From positions 1 through 64,000 of the forward strand of contig NZ_CANMRA010000011.1 in NCBI RefSeq assembly GCF_947500125.1: DNA of 64,000 nt, written 5' to 3'. The notes beneath the pieces are model-generated. The model had not been told where the DNA came from and ran no database searches. It was given only the letters and a program-made list of their open reading frames with translations. Source of the DNA: an uncultured Kocuria sp. (GTDB lineage: Bacteria; Actinomycetota; Actinomycetes; Actinomycetales; Micrococcaceae). How positions within the stretch are numbered: the first letter of the stretch is position 1; the number at the start of each line of letters is the position of its first letter. The translations under genes were made by a program, and so were the position numbers. Positions 1-11,191 of this stretch are shown one piece after another.

Positions 1-258
1 GACCGCCACCGCGAGCACGGAGGCGCCGCGGCGCGCCAGTTCCGCCCCGGCCCACAGGCCGTCCCCGCCGTTGTTGCCGGTCCCGGCGAGCACCACCACG
101 CGCGCTCCGGCGACCCGTCCGCGGCGCCCGCGCAGGCGCTGCGCGCCGACGAGGGCCAGCCCGTGGGCGGCGCGGCGCATCAGCGCGGGGCCCTCCCCTC
201 GGTCGAGGAAGGGCGTCTCGGCGGCGCGCACCTGCTCCCCGGTCCAGGCGGCGATCAT
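1..258 (-). CDS. nnr: NAD(P)H-hydrate epimerase (YjeF N-terminal domain), partial
   Basis: N-terminal 86 residues of a YjeF-type protein that repairs damaged NADHX/NADPHX; the rest lies beyond the window start. The ATG at 258 gives [14 protein letters not shown], and further on the phosphate-binding motif GTGNNGGDG, diagnostic for the epimerase domain. The start overlaps the acpS stop by 4 nt (ATGA), so the two are translationally coupled. In actinobacteria the gene is often a bifunctional epimerase/ADP-dependent dehydratase; the dehydratase half cannot be judged here. Confidence 0.85.
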   Translation of the reverse strand, partial: MIAAWTGEQVRAAETPFLDRGEGPALMRRAAHGLALVGAQRLRGRRGRVAGARVVVLAGTGNNGGDGLWAGAELARRGASVLAVAV

Positions 259-626
259 GCCGGTCCCCCGTCCCCGGTGCGCTCGGCGATGACCATGGCC
301 ATCGCGATCCCGCCGTCGTGCGTCATGGTGAGGTGCCACCGGTCGATGCCCTGCCGGCGGGCCTCCTCCGCCACCGTCCCCTCGGTGCACAGCACCGGGG
401 CGCCGGAGGGGTCCTTCTCGATCCAGCAGTGCTGCCAGATCATGCCGGGCGGGGCCTTGAGCGCCTTCGCCGCCGCCTCCTTGGCGGCGAAGCGCGCGGC
501 GAGCGACCGGACGTGCAGGTCCCGCTCCAGCGGGGTGAACAGCCGGGCCACGAGGCCGGGGGTGCGGGCGATCTGCTCCTCGAAGCGGGCGATGTCCACC
601 ACGTCGATGCCGGTGCCGATGATCAT
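255..626 (-). CDS. acpS: holo-[acyl-carrier-protein] synthase
   Basis: Transfers 4'-phosphopantetheine from CoA to the serine of acyl carrier protein in the cytosol. The 123-aa product is the usual AcpS length. It begins [15 protein letters not shown], with the metal-binding Asp8, and carries the second signature [11 protein letters not shown] with the metal-binding Glu. A longer in-frame ORF reaches 779, but it would run into the 3' end of glmS and has no family similarity, so the ATG at 626 is chosen. It lies downstream of glmS beyond a hairpin terminator and overlaps nnr by 4 nt. Confidence 0.93.
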   Translation of the reverse strand: MIIGTGIDVVDIARFEEQIARTPGLVARLFTPLERDLHVRSLAARFAAKEAAAKALKAPPGMIWQHCWIEKDPSGAPVLCTEGTVAEEARRQGIDRWHLTMTHDGGIAMAMVIAERTGDGGPA

Positions 627-643
627 GCTCCCCAGCCTAACGA

Positions 644-688
644 CCGCCGGCCCGCCGCCCGGGAGGATCCGGGGCGGCGGGCCGGCGG
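644..688 (-). terminator. glmS terminator hairpin
   Basis: A 16-bp perfect inverted repeat (644-659 with 673-688, arm GGCGGCGGGCCGGCGG, 13-nt loop) lies 15 nt past the glmS stop. No U-tract follows, as is common in high-GC actinobacteria. Confidence 0.7.
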
Positions 689-703
689 TGGCGCGGGCGC
701 GGA

Positions 704-2596
<1,893 letters not shown>

Positions 2597-2646
2597 GCGT
2601 TTCACAGTACCGCATGGATCTCGCCCGGCCGGGCGTGCGGGACCGG

Positions 2647-2695
2647 ACGGGCCGGGCCGTGTTCCCGTCTCTTCTGGGGACACGGCCCGACCCGT
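2647..2695 (-). terminator. mtlD terminator hairpin
   Basis: A 16-bp inverted repeat with one G-U-type mismatch (2647-2662 with 2680-2695) and a 17-nt loop, 25 nt past the mtlD stop and about 50 nt before the glmS start. It separates the mannitol operon from glmS. Confidence 0.65.
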
Positions 2696-2720
2696 CTGTG
2701 GGCCCTTCCGTGGGGGTCGG

Positions 2721-3866
2721 TCAGCCCCGCCGCTCCTGGGCGGCGTCGGCCACCAGGTCCTCGAGCGGCGGGAAGAGCGGGTGCTCGGGGCTCAGCCCCG
2801 TGATCTCCCGGACGGCGTCGGCCGCGGTCAGCGTGTCGAGGATCTCGCCCAGCCGGACGGCCTCCGGGTCCTCGGCCGGGTCGAAGCGCAGGGCGGCCGC
2901 CACGGCCGCGAGCAGCCCGTCGGTGCCCAGGCCCCGCTCGGCCAGCTCCGCGGCCGGGCCCACGAACCGCTCGTGCCGGCCGAGCTTGCGCAGCGGGGCG
3001 CGGCCGACGCGCTCGACGGTGTCCGGGAGGTGCTCGTTGGCGAAGCGGTCGAGGATCTTCGCGACGTACCGTCCGTGCTCCTGCTCGTCGAACCCGTGCT
3101 TCGCGACGAGCAGCGCCTGGGTCTCCGCGAGCGCCGCGGCGACCCGCTCCCGGATCCCGGGGTCGGCGATCGCCTCCGCGATGCGGTGCCGGCCGGCGCG
3201 GTAGCCGAAGTACGCGCACGCGGCGTGGCCGGTGTTGACCGTGAACAGCTTCCGCTCGATGTAGGGCACGAGGTCGTCGACGTACGTGGCCCCCTCGATG
3301 ACCGGCTCCTGTCCCGCGAACGGGGTGCGGTCGATGACCCACTCGTGGAACTGCTCCACCACCACGTCGAGCCCGCCGCCGTCCTGCTGGGGCACGATCC
3401 GGTCGACGGCGGTGTTGGCGAACACCGCCCGCCGCTCGAGGTCCTCCCCGGCGTACTCGGCGCGGACCGCCTCGGCGAGCAGGTCCGTCGCGGACAGGGC
3501 GTTCTCGCACGCCATGACCGCCACGGGGGCGGCGCCGTCCGGGCGCGCCGCGATCCCGCGCGCCACGAGGGGCGCCACGAACCTGAGGATGTGCGCGCCC
3601 ACGGCCGTGGTGACCACGTCCGCCGTGGCGATCTCCTCGACCACGGCCTCCGGGTCGTCCGCCGAGTTGACCGCCCGGTAGCCCTCGACGACCGTGTCCC
3701 GGGAGCCGGCGCCGACCTCGTGCACCGTGTAGCTGGGGGTCGACGCCAGCGCGTCGATCAGCGGGGCCGCCACGTCGGCGAACACGACCTCGTAGCCCGA
3801 GCGGTGCATGAGCAGGCCGACGAAGCCCCGGCCGATGTTGCCCGCTCCGAAGTGCACGCACTTCAT
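2721..3866 (-). CDS. mtlD: mannitol-1-phosphate 5-dehydrogenase
   Basis: Oxidises the mannitol-1-phosphate produced by MtlA to fructose-6-phosphate with NAD+. The 381-aa product starts MKCVHFGAGNIGRGF, the Rossmann NAD-binding loop of the long-chain mannitol dehydrogenase family, and matches the usual length of about 380 aa. The start codon overlaps the mtlA stop by one base (TGATG), so translation is coupled. Product and substrate link it to the neighbours: fructose-6-phosphate is the substrate of GlmS, encoded next. No mtlR-type regulator is present in the window. Confidence 0.95.
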   Translation of the reverse strand: MKCVHFGAGNIGRGFVGLLMHRSGYEVVFADVAAPLIDALASTPSYTVHEVGAGSRDTVVEGYRAVNSADDPEAVVEEIATADVVTTAVGAHILRFVAPLVARGIAARPDGAAPVAVMACENALSATDLLAEAVRAEYAGEDLERRAVFANTAVDRIVPQQDGGGLDVVVEQFHEWVIDRTPFAGQEPVIEGATYVDDLVPYIERKLFTVNTGHAACAYFGYRAGRHRIAEAIADPGIRERVAAALAETQALLVAKHGFDEQEHGRYVAKILDRFANEHLPDTVERVGRAPLRKLGRHERFVGPAAELAERGLGTDGLLAAVAAALRFDPAEDPEAVRLGEILDTLTAADAVREITGLSPEHPLFPPLEDLVADAAQERRG

Positions 3867-5914
3867 CAGTCGTTCACCTTCCCCAGCAGGTCGAGCACGT
3901 CGTCGGAGGTCCTCGCCTCGTCCAGCTGGCGCACCTTCTCCTTGTTGCCGAAGATCTTCGCGACCCGGGACAGGATCGCGAGGTGCTCGTTGTCCTTGCC
4001 GGCGATGCCGATCACCCAGGTGACGGGCTTGCCGTTCCAGTCCAGGCCCTCGGGGTAGCGCACGACCGACAGGGCCGAGTGGTTGATGCTGTCCTTCGCC
4101 TGGTTGGTGCCGTGCGGGATGGCGAGACCGTTGCCCATGAACGTGGACACCGACTCCTCGCGCTCGTGCATGGAGGCCACGTACTCGTCGGTCACGGCGC
4201 CGGCCGCCACGAGCAGGCCACCGGCCTCGTCGATGGCCTGCGCGGCGTTCACCGCGCCGCCGTCCATCACGATCCGGTCCTTGGTGAGGATGGACTCCCC
4301 GGAGCTCCCGGCGTCCTCCTCCGCCACGGTGTCACCGCCCGCCGCCGCGCCGCCCGCCGCGCCACCGCCGCCCGCGGGGACGGTGGCGCTGTTGCGCTGC
4401 TGCACGGCCTCGACGATCTCGTCGTAGCGGGGGCTGCCCATGAAGTTGTCGACGGTCACCACCGAGGCGCTGGGCACCTTCGGCCTCGCCCGGGTGGCCA
4501 GGTCCTGGTGGGTGACCACGATGTCGAAGTCGTCGGTGAGGTTGGCGATCGCCGCGTTGGTGACCTTGACGTCGCCGAAGCCGGCCGCCTTGACCTTGTT
4601 CCGCAGCACCGAGGCACCCATCGCGGAGGAGCCCATGCCGGCGTCGCACGCGAACACGATGTGCTGCACCGGCCCGCCGTCGCCGAGCGCACGGGCGTCC
4701 GTCCCGCCGGTGTCCGCGCCGCCGCTGGTGCCGACGATCGCGGAGGACACGGAGGACTTCTTGCCCTTCATCCCCTCCATCCGGGAGGTCGCCTCGGTGA
4801 GGTCGCCCTCGCCCTTGTCCTTGGAGGCCTTGAGGATGATCGAGGCCACGAAGAAGGACACCGCGGTCGCGGCCGTGACCGCGATCGCCACCCCCACGTA
4901 GCTGTCCGTGGTGGCCTGGGCGAACACCGCGATGATCGAGCCCGGCGCGGCCGGGGCGCGCAGGCCGGCGTCGAACAGGGTCAGGGTGAAGATGCCGGTC
5001 ATGCCGCCGGCGATCGCGGCCAGGATCAGCGCCGGCTTCATCAGCACGTACGGGAAGTAGATCTCGTGGATGCCGCCCACGAAGTGGATCAGCGCCGCGC
5101 CGGGGGCCGAGGCGCGGGCCGCGCCGCGGCCGAAGACCGTGTAGGCGAGCAGGATGCCCAGGCCGGGGCCGGGGTTGGCCTCGAGCAGGAAGAGGACGGA
5201 CTTGCCCTGCTCCAGGGCCTGGGCGGTGCCCAGCGGGGTGAGGATGCCGTGGTTGATCGCGTTGTTGAGGAACAGCACCTTCGCGGGCTCGATCAGGATC
5301 GAGGTCAGCGGCAGCAGCCCCCGGTTCACCAGGAAGTCCACCGCCGAGGCGGCCGCGTTGGAGAAGGCCAGCACGGCGGGGCCGATCAGGAAGAAGCCGA
5401 AGATGGCCATGGCCGCGGCCAGGATGCCGGCCGAGAAGTTGTTCACGAGCATCTCGAAGCCGGGCTTGATCTTCCCGTCCCAGATGCTGTCGACCTTCTT
5501 CATCACCCACGCGGTGAGCGGGCCCATGAGCATCGCGCCGATGAACATGGGGATGTCGGTGCCCACGATCACCCCCATGGTGGCGATCGCCCCGACCACG
5601 CCGCCGCGCACGTCGTAGACCATCCGCCCGCCCGTGTAGGCGATGAGCAGCGGGAGCAGGTACGTGATCATCGGGCCCACCAGGCCCGTGTACGGCTCCC
5701 CCTCCGCGTTCTCGCCGAACCCGCCCAGCGGGCCGAACGGGGTGAAGCCCGCCTCGATGAAGAATGCCGTGATCAGTCCCCAGGCGATGAAGGCCCCGAT
5801 GTTGGGCATGATCATCCCCGACAGGAACGTGCCGAAGCGCTGGACGTGCGCGCGGGCGGCGGTCGACCGGCCGCCCGCCGGTGCTGTGGTCTCTGAGGTC
5901 GTTGCCGTCGCCAT
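3866..5914 (-). CDS. mtlA: PTS mannitol transporter EIICBA
   Basis: Imports and phosphorylates mannitol at the membrane. All three PTS domains are fused in one 682-aa chain: EIIC (about 25-360, many membrane segments, with GIHEIYFPYV at 281-290), EIIB (about 416-500, phospho-cysteine C423 in FACDAGMGSS) and EIIA (about 543-682, phospho-histidine H601 in AIPHGTN). A Gly/Ala-rich linker (about 513-528) joins B and A. The two phosphorylation sites are intact, so it should be functional. It is the first gene of mtlA-mtlD, with a CRP-like palindrome 65-80 nt upstream of the start. Confidence 0.95.
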   Translation of the reverse strand: MATATTSETTAPAGGRSTAARAHVQRFGTFLSGMIMPNIGAFIAWGLITAFFIEAGFTPFGPLGGFGENAEGEPYTGLVGPMITYLLPLLIAYTGGRMVYDVRGGVVGAIATMGVIVGTDIPMFIGAMLMGPLTAWVMKKVDSIWDGKIKPGFEMLVNNFSAGILAAAMAIFGFFLIGPAVLAFSNAAASAVDFLVNRGLLPLTSILIEPAKVLFLNNAINHGILTPLGTAQALEQGKSVLFLLEANPGPGLGILLAYTVFGRGAARASAPGAALIHFVGGIHEIYFPYVLMKPALILAAIAGGMTGIFTLTLFDAGLRAPAAPGSIIAVFAQATTDSYVGVAIAVTAATAVSFFVASIILKASKDKGEGDLTEATSRMEGMKGKKSSVSSAIVGTSGGADTGGTDARALGDGGPVQHIVFACDAGMGSSAMGASVLRNKVKAAGFGDVKVTNAAIANLTDDFDIVVTHQDLATRARPKVPSASVVTVDNFMGSPRYDEIVEAVQQRNSATVPAGGGGAAGGAAAGGDTVAEEDAGSSGESILTKDRIVMDGGAVNAAQAIDEAGGLLVAAGAVTDEYVASMHEREESVSTFMGNGLAIPHGTNQAKDSINHSALSVVRYPEGLDWNGKPVTWVIGIAGKDNEHLAILSRVAKIFGNKEKVRQLDEARTSDDVLDLLGKVND

Positions 5915-5978
5915 GGTGCTGTCCTGACTCTCGAACGAGGTGGTGCTCCTCCGGCGGAGCGCCCGCGCGGCGTGCTGC

Positions 5979-5994
5979 TGTGATGCATGTCACA
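5979..5994. promoter_or_regulatory. CRP/GlxR-family operator upstream of mtlA
   Basis: The 16-bp palindrome TGTGATGCATGTCACA matches the CRP consensus TGTGA-N6-TCACA at all ten fixed positions; actinobacterial GlxR sites have the same half-sites. It is centred about 72 nt upstream of the mtlA start in the divergent mtlA/coaA gap. Inference: cAMP-dependent activation or repression of mannitol uptake; an effect on coaA, 92 nt away, is also possible. Confidence 0.75.
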
Positions 5995-6073
5995 GCCGAT
6001 GCCGGGTCGAGGTCAAATCTACACCCGGGTACCACGCCTGTCTCCCGTTCGCCGCGGCCGTCCGGAGGCGGTC

Positions 6074-6079
6074 TAGACT
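6074..6079 (+). promoter_or_regulatory. coaA -10 box, possibly leaderless
   Basis: TAGACT lies 7 nt before the coaA ATG at 6087, so transcription would start at or next to the start codon. No Shine-Dalgarno sequence is visible, consistent with a leaderless mRNA. The -35 is not clear. Confidence 0.45.
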
Positions 6080-6086
6080 GTGGTCG

Positions 6087-7043
6087 ATGACCGCATCTAC
6101 GCTGAGCGACCGCGCCTCGCCCTTCGTGGAGCTCGACCGGCAGACCTGGTCGAGGCTCTCCCACGAGATCGACGTCCCCCTCACCTCCCGGGAGATCGAG
6201 AACCTGCGCGGCCTCGGCGACCGGCTCGACGTCGCGGAGGTGCGTGAGGTGTACCTCCCCCTCTCGCGGCTGCTGACCCTCTACGACGAGTCCTCGAACC
6301 GGCTCAACGCCTCGACCAACGCGTTCCTCGGCGAGGAGCACGCCCGGACCCCGTTCGTGATCGGCATCGCCGGGTCCGTGGCCGCCGGCAAGTCCACCAC
6401 CGCCCGGCTCCTGCGCGAGCTGCTGTCCCGGTGGCCGTCCACCCCCCACGTGCAGCTCATCACCACGGACGGGTTCCTGTACCCCAACGCGGAGCTGCAG
6501 CGCCGCGGGCTCATGGACCGCAAGGGGTTCCCGGAGTCCTACGACCGCCGCGCCCTGCTGCGCTTCGTCGCGAAGATCAAGTCGGGCGCCCCGGAGGTGC
6601 GGGCCCCCAAGTACTCGCACCACAGCTACGACATCCTGCCCGGCGAGGAGGTCGTGGTGACCCGCCCGGACGTGGTCATCATCGAGGGGCTCAACGTCCT
6701 GGCCCCCGCCAAGGTGGGCCCCGGGGACCGGGCCGCGCTGGCGCTGAGCGACTTCTTCGACTTCTCCATCTACGTGGACGCCCGGCCCGCGGACATCGAA
6801 CGGTGGTACGTGGAGCGCTTCCAGGCCCTGCGCTCCTCGGCCTTCGCCGACCCCGGGTCCTACTTCCACCGCTACGCGGACCTCTCCGACGAGGGGGCGG
6901 TGGCCACCGCCACCGGCATCTGGCGGCGGATCAACGAGCCGAACCTGATCGAGAACGTGCAGCCGACGCGCGGCCGCGCCCGGCTGATCCTCTCCAAGGA
7001 CTCCGACCACTCCATCCGGCGCGTGCTGCTGCGCAAGAACTGA
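6087..7043 (+). CDS. coaA: type I pantothenate kinase
   Basis: Phosphorylates pantothenate, the committed step of coenzyme A synthesis. 318 aa, the usual length for the family. The P-loop GSVAAGKST is at 96-104 and the later motifs typical of bacterial CoaA are intact. The ATG at 6087 is chosen because the in-frame upstream extension to 5940 overlaps the mtlA regulatory region and is not conserved-looking; a -10 box sits directly before it. The stop overlaps the start of the following lipoprotein gene (TGATG). Confidence 0.95.
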   Translation: MTASTLSDRASPFVELDRQTWSRLSHEIDVPLTSREIENLRGLGDRLDVAEVREVYLPLSRLLTLYDESSNRLNASTNAFLGEEHARTPFVIGIAGSVAAGKSTTARLLRELLSRWPSTPHVQLITTDGFLYPNAELQRRGLMDRKGFPESYDRRALLRFVAKIKSGAPEVRAPKYSHHSYDILPGEEVVVTRPDVVIIEGLNVLAPAKVGPGDRAALALSDFFDFSIYVDARPADIERWYVERFQALRSSAFADPGSYFHRYADLSDEGAVATATGIWRRINEPNLIENVQPTRGRARLILSKDSDHSIRRVLLRKN

Positions 7044-7906
7044 TGGACGTCCCACGCGCCGGCGCCCTCCTGCTGGCCGCCGCGCTGCTCGTGACCGGGT
7101 GCGCGCCGGAGCCCGGGGGCGCTCCGCCGCCCTCGCCGGAGCCCGCCGGCACCACGTCGGCGCCGGCTGCGCCCCCTGCTCCGGCTCCCTCTGCTCCAGC
7201 ACCTCCCTCCGCTCCGGCGCCCCCGTCCGGTCCGGCGACGACGGCACCGGGCTCCGCCCCGACCGCCGACCCGGACCCCGGCCCCGGCGCCGGCCCCGAT
7301 GTGGGCCCCGACCCCGACGTGGACCTCGACGATCCCGCCTCGCCGGGCGTGGTCGTCAACAAGCAGCGTCCCCTGGACCCGGAGGACTGGGCCCCCGCCG
7401 CCCTCGTGGACGTCGAGGGGGAGCTCCTGCGCCCCGAGGCGGCCAGTGCGGTGCGCGGCATGCTCGCCGCGGCGCGGGCGGACGGCGTGCCGATCCGGAT
7501 CGTGTCGGGCTACCGCTCCCACGCCGAGCAGTCCGCCACCTACGCCGGCTGGGTCGCGCAGAAGGGCCGCGAGGCCGCCGACACGGTCTCGGCCCGGCCC
7601 GGCCACTCCGAGCACCAGACGGGCCTGGCCGTGGACGTCGGCGACGGCTCCGGGTGCGACCTGCGCGTGTGCTTCGACGCGACGCCCACCGCCGCCTGGG
7701 TGGCCGAGCACGGGCCGGCGCACGGCTTCGTGGTCCGCTACCCGTGGGGCGAGCACGGCACCACCGGCTACTGGTACGAGCCGTGGCACCTGCGCTACCT
7801 CGGCCCCGAGCGGGCACAGGAGCTGGTGGACTCGGGCGCCGCGACGCTCGAGGAGTTCTCCGGGCTCCCTCCGGCCCCGGACTACGGGCCGGCAGCGGCA
7901 GGCTGA
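7043..7906 (+). CDS. VanY-family D,D-carboxypeptidase lipoprotein
   Basis: Predicted cell-surface peptidase that trims D-Ala-D-Ala ends of peptidoglycan stem peptides. 287 aa. A signal peptide ends in the lipobox LLVTGC with lipidated Cys20. Residues 21-100 are a Pro/Ala/Asp-rich linker, probably spanning the wall. The M15B/VanY domain covers about 115-260, with zinc ligands H191 and D198 in SEHQTGLAVDVGD and H249 in YEPWHLRYL, and E246 as catalytic base. The start overlaps the coaA stop by one base. Family members also include D-Ala-D-Ala dipeptidases; vancomycin resistance is not implied, as no vanHAX genes are here. Confidence 0.88.
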   Translation: MDVPRAGALLLAAALLVTGCAPEPGGAPPPSPEPAGTTSAPAAPPAPAPSAPAPPSAPAPPSGPATTAPGSAPTADPDPGPGAGPDVGPDPDVDLDDPASPGVVVNKQRPLDPEDWAPAALVDVEGELLRPEAASAVRGMLAAARADGVPIRIVSGYRSHAEQSATYAGWVAQKGREAADTVSARPGHSEHQTGLAVDVGDGSGCDLRVCFDATPTAAWVAEHGPAHGFVVRYPWGEHGTTGYWYEPWHLRYLGPERAQELVDSGAATLEEFSGLPPAPDYGPAAAG

Positions 7907-7987
7907 CCCGGACGCTGCGGCCGGCACCGCGGCGGCGGGCGCCGGCGGCCGTGCATCCCCGGTGCTCCTGTCCATGGCCGGTCCGGC

Positions 7988-7993
7988 TACCCT
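7988..7993 (+). promoter_or_regulatory. mscL -10 box, possibly leaderless
   Basis: TACCCT is followed 6 nt later by the mscL ATG at 8000. This is the same arrangement as coaA and suggests a leaderless or near-leaderless transcript. The -35 is weak. Confidence 0.35.
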
Positions 7994-7999
7994 GTGGGC

Positions 8000-8392
8000 A
8001 TGCTCAAAGGTTTCAAGGAATTCGTTCTGAAGGGCAACGTGCTGGACCTGGCCGTCGCCGTGATCGTCGGCGCGGCCTTCGCCCAGGTCGTCAACGCCAT
8101 GGTCGAGGCGGTGCTGATGCCGCTCATCTCCGCGCTGGTCGGCTCGCCCAACTTCGACTCGTTCGCCGTGCTGACCGTCAACGGCAACGACATCAGGTTC
8201 GGCGTGCTGCTCACCGCGCTCGTGAACTTCCTGCTCGTGGCCGCCGCCGTGTACTTCGCGATCGTGCTGCCCATGAACAAGATGATCGAGGCCCGCAACC
8301 GCCGCCTCGGGATCGACCCGGCCGAGGAGGAGGCCGACGCCCAGGTGCAGCTGCTCACCGAGATCCGCGACGCCCTGCGCCAGCGCACCTGA
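8000..8392 (+). CDS. mscL: large-conductance mechanosensitive channel
   Basis: Pore that opens under membrane tension to release solutes during hypo-osmotic shock. The 130-aa protein starts MLKGFKEFVLKGNVLDLAV, the family N-terminus; the GTG two codons earlier is less likely. Two membrane helices (about 13-37 and 69-93) flank a periplasmic loop, and a charged C-terminal helix follows (RNRRLGIDPAEEEADAQ). Nothing suggests an operon with the lipoprotein gene upstream, which ends 93 nt earlier. Confidence 0.96.
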   Translation: MLKGFKEFVLKGNVLDLAVAVIVGAAFAQVVNAMVEAVLMPLISALVGSPNFDSFAVLTVNGNDIRFGVLLTALVNFLLVAAAVYFAIVLPMNKMIEARNRRLGIDPAEEEADAQVQLLTEIRDALRQRT

Positions 8393-8410
8393 CCCCCGCC
8401 CCGGCAACGG

Positions 8411-8448
8411 CCGGAGGCCCGCACCGTGGACACGGTGCGGGCCTCCGG
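8411..8448. terminator. bidirectional terminator, mscL / glmM
   Basis: A perfect 18-bp inverted repeat (8411-8428 with 8431-8448) lies between the convergent mscL and glmM stops and can serve both strands. Confidence 0.8.
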
Positions 8449-8458
8449 CAGGGGCGGC

Positions 8459-9814
8459 TCAGACGGTCAGGGCCAGCTCGCGCTCCACCACGGCGGCGAG
8501 GAACTCCGTCTCGGCCCGGGCGATCTCCTCGGAGGCGGCCTCGACCATCACGCGGACCACGGGCTCGGTCCCCGAGGGCCGCAGCAGCACGCGGCCCGTC
8601 TCGCCGAGGCGCTGCTCGACCTCCGCGACGGCCGCCTGCACGCCGGGGTTGGAGCCCACCGCGGCGCGGTCCACGCCGCGCACGTTGAGCAGCACCTGCG
8701 GCAGCCGCGTCATGACGCGGGCCAGCTCCGCGAGCGGCGTCCGGGTCTGGGCCACGCGCGAGGCCAGCATCAGCCCGGTCAGCAGCCCGTCACCGGTGGT
8801 GGCGAAGTCGGACATGATGACGTGGCCGGACTGCTCACCGCCGAGGTTGTACCCGTGCTCGGTCATCGTCTCGAGGACGTAGCGGTCCCCCACGGCGGTC
8901 TCCCGCACGTCGATCCCGGCCGAGCGCAGCGCCAGCTTGAGGCCGAGGTTGCTCATCACGGTGGCCACGAGCGTGTCGTCCACGAGCCGGCCCGCGTCCT
9001 TCAGCGCCAGGGCGAGGATCGCCATGATCTGGTCCCCGTCCACCTCCCGGCCGCCGGCGTCCACGGCGAGGCAGCGGTCGGCGTCGCCGTCGTGCGCGAT
9101 CCCGAGATCGGCGCCGAGCTCGACGACGGCCCGCTGGAGGGGCTCCAGGTGGGTCGAGCCGCAGCCGTCGTTGATGTTCAGGCCGTCGGGCTCCGCACCG
9201 ATGACGTGCACCTCGGCGCCCGCGCCGCGGAACGCGTCCGGGGAGACCCCGCTGGCGGCGCCGTTGGCGCAGTCCAGGACCACGCGCATTCCCTCGAGCC
9301 GGTGCGGGATCGCCCCCACCAGGTGCAGGACGTAGCGGTCCTCCGCGTCCGTGAGCAGGTGGATGCGCCCGACCCCGGCGCCCGTGGGGCGCCGGAAGTC
9401 GCCGGACTCGAAGACCCGCTGGATCTCGTCCTCGACCCGGTCGGGCAGCTTCCGCCCGCCGTGGGCCAGGAACTTGATCCCGTTGTCGGGGGCCGGGTTG
9501 TGCGAGGCGGAGATCATCACGCCGAAGTCGGCGTCGAGGTCCGCCACGAGGTAGGCCAGCGCGGGGGTGGGCAGGACACCGGCGTCGTGGACGTCCACGC
9601 CCGACCCGGCCAGGCCCGCGGTGACGGCCGCGCTGATGAACTCGCCGCTGGCGCGCCCGTCCCGCGCGACGACCGCTGTGGGACGCCGCCCCTCGCGTGC
9701 GTGGCCGTGGCCGAGCACGATCGCGGCGGCCTGGGCCAGGTCCAGGGTCATGTTGGCTGTGAGGAGGTCGTTCGCGAGTCCGCGCACGCCGTCCGTTCCG
9801 AATAATCTAGACAT
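8459..9814 (-). CDS. glmM: phosphoglucosamine mutase
   Basis: Interconverts glucosamine-6-phosphate and glucosamine-1-phosphate on the way to UDP-GlcNAc, directly after GlmS. The 451-aa protein begins [12 protein letters not shown]. Phospho-serine S104 lies in [12 protein letters not shown] and the metal-binding loop is DGDADR. The C-terminal phosphate-binding motif [14 protein letters not shown] is present. It is downstream of rplM-rpsI, a common arrangement in firmicutes and actinobacteria, but a strong hairpin between rpsI and glmM suggests partly independent expression. Confidence 0.96.
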   Translation of the reverse strand: MSRLFGTDGVRGLANDLLTANMTLDLAQAAAIVLGHGHAREGRRPTAVVARDGRASGEFISAAVTAGLAGSGVDVHDAGVLPTPALAYLVADLDADFGVMISASHNPAPDNGIKFLAHGGRKLPDRVEDEIQRVFESGDFRRPTGAGVGRIHLLTDAEDRYVLHLVGAIPHRLEGMRVVLDCANGAASGVSPDAFRGAGAEVHVIGAEPDGLNINDGCGSTHLEPLQRAVVELGADLGIAHDGDADRCLAVDAGGREVDGDQIMAILALALKDAGRLVDDTLVATVMSNLGLKLALRSAGIDVRETAVGDRYVLETMTEHGYNLGGEQSGHVIMSDFATTGDGLLTGLMLASRVAQTRTPLAELARVMTRLPQVLLNVRGVDRAAVGSNPGVQAAVAEVEQRLGETGRVLLRPSGTEPVVRVMVEAASEEIARAETEFLAAVVERELALTV

Positions 9815-9871
9815 CGCCCCCCATCCTACGTTCCCCGCGCCCCGGACAGCGGCAGGCGGGCAGTAACGAAC

Positions 9872-9914
9872 GGACCCCGTCCGACACCGGCGTGCACCGG
9901 GTCGGACGGGGTCC
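9872..9914 (-). terminator. rpsI terminator hairpin
   Basis: A 14-bp perfect stem (9872-9885 with 9901-9914) is continued by a 4-bp inner stem around a 6-nt loop. It lies 34 nt past the rpsI stop and upstream of glmM. Confidence 0.75.
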
Positions 9915-9947
9915 GTGGGGCCGAGGGCGGGCCGGGAGGCCCCCCGA

Positions 9948-10454
9948 TCAGCGCTTCGAGTACTGCGGAGCCTTGCGGGCCTTCTTGAGACCGGCCTTCT
10001 TGCGCTCGATGACGCGCGGGTCGCGCGTCAGGAAACCGGCCTTCTTGAGGGTCGGGCGGTTGTTCTCCAGGTCGATCTCGTTCAGCGCGCGCGCCACGCC
10101 ATGGCGCAGGGCACCGGCCTGACCGGAGGGGCCACCGCCGTGGATGCGGGCGATGACGTCGTAGGCGCCCTCGAGCTCGAGCACCTTGAAGGGGTCGTTG
10201 ACCTCCTGCTGGTGCAGCTTGTTCGGGAAGTAGTTCTCCAGGGTGCGGCCGTTCACGGTCCACTGGCCGGAGCCGGGGACGACGCGCACACGGGCGACGG
10301 CCTCCTTGCGGCGGCCGACGGCCTGGCCGGAGACGGTCAGGGCCGGGCGCTCGGCGGCGACCTCGGTCTCCTCGGCGGGGGCGGACTCGGAGGTGTAGCT
10401 GCTCAGCTGCTCCTCGCCGTCCACGATGTTCTGCTCTTCAGTATTCTGAGCCAC
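9948..10454 (-). CDS. rpsI: 30S ribosomal protein S9 with acidic N-terminal extension
   Basis: Small-subunit protein whose C-terminal tail reaches the P-site tRNA. 168 aa, about 35-40 longer than the usual 130. The extra N-terminus (1-38) is rich in Glu, Ser and Ala, with clusters such as DGEEQ and [11 protein letters not shown], and the S9 fold begins near [17 protein letters not shown]. The conserved C-terminal end ...KAPQYSKR is intact. It is co-transcribed with rplM, 33 nt upstream. Confidence 0.95.
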   Translation of the reverse strand: MAQNTEEQNIVDGEEQLSSYTSESAPAEETEVAAERPALTVSGQAVGRRKEAVARVRVVPGSGQWTVNGRTLENYFPNKLHQQEVNDPFKVLELEGAYDVIARIHGGGPSGQAGALRHGVARALNEIDLENNRPTLKKAGFLTRDPRVIERKKAGLKKARKAPQYSKR

Positions 10455-10487
10455 GATTGTCCTCGCTAGTTTCTGTCGTAGGCCCGA

Positions 10488-10931
10488 TTACTGGGCAACC
10501 TGGGTGAACTCGAAGGTCTGCGGCTGCTGGGCACCGTGCGGGTGCTCCGGGCCGGCGTAGACCTTGAGCTTGGACATCTGCTGGTCGGCCAGCTTGTTCT
10601 TCGGGAGCATGCCACGGATGGCCTTCTCCACGGCGCGGACCGGGTGCTTCTCCAGCAGCTCGGCGTAGGAGCTGGACTTGAGGCCGCCCGGGTAGCCGGA
10701 GTGGCGGTAGGCCCGCTTCTTCTCGAGCTTGGAGCCGGTCAGGGCCACCTTCTCGGCGTTGATGATGATGACGAAATCACCGGCGTCCACGTGGGGAGCA
10801 AAGGTCGGCTTGTGCTTTCCGCGCAGCAGCGTTGCGGTCTGGCTGGCAAGACGACCCAGGACGACGTCGGTGGCATCGATGACGTGCCACTGGCGCTGGA
10901 TGTCACCGGGCTTCGGGGTGTACGTACGCAC
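10488..10931 (-). CDS. rplM: 50S ribosomal protein L13
   Basis: Early-assembly large-subunit protein. 147 aa with the family length. The start is GTG at 10931 ([20 protein letters not shown]) with GAAGG about 8 nt upstream. First gene of rplM-rpsI. The 260-nt gap to truA holds its promoter and leader, including a weak 7-bp hairpin at 11030-11056; I could not assign a clear -35/-10 pair there. Confidence 0.96.
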   Translation of the reverse strand: MRTYTPKPGDIQRQWHVIDATDVVLGRLASQTATLLRGKHKPTFAPHVDAGDFVIIINAEKVALTGSKLEKKRAYRHSGYPGGLKSSSYAELLEKHPVRAVEKAIRGMLPKNKLADQQMSKLKVYAGPEHPHGAQQPQTFEFTQVAQ

Positions 10932-11191
10932 GTTAGTTTGCCTTCGTTCGGGTTATCTCGGTGGCGCTAGTTGGGATCACGCCGTTTCTCGGTGTGCCGT
11001 CCGGGGCTCGGGTGAGGGCCGAGCTGCATCCGGTGCCCGAGACCCCGGTGCACCGGACCGCCATGCGTCCTGCAACTGGACAGCGGATCCGGGTACACGT
11101 GAACCGAGGCGGGACACGCACAACAGCACCCCACGGTACCGGATGCGGCGGCCAAAGACCACTCGGGCCATACACCCGGAGGATGCGGCGG

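Noticed and set aside
7043-7906. Vancomycin-resistance VanY
   Set aside because: The domain matches VanY-type peptidases, but no vanH/A/X or two-component genes are present; ordinary peptidoglycan trimming is more likely.
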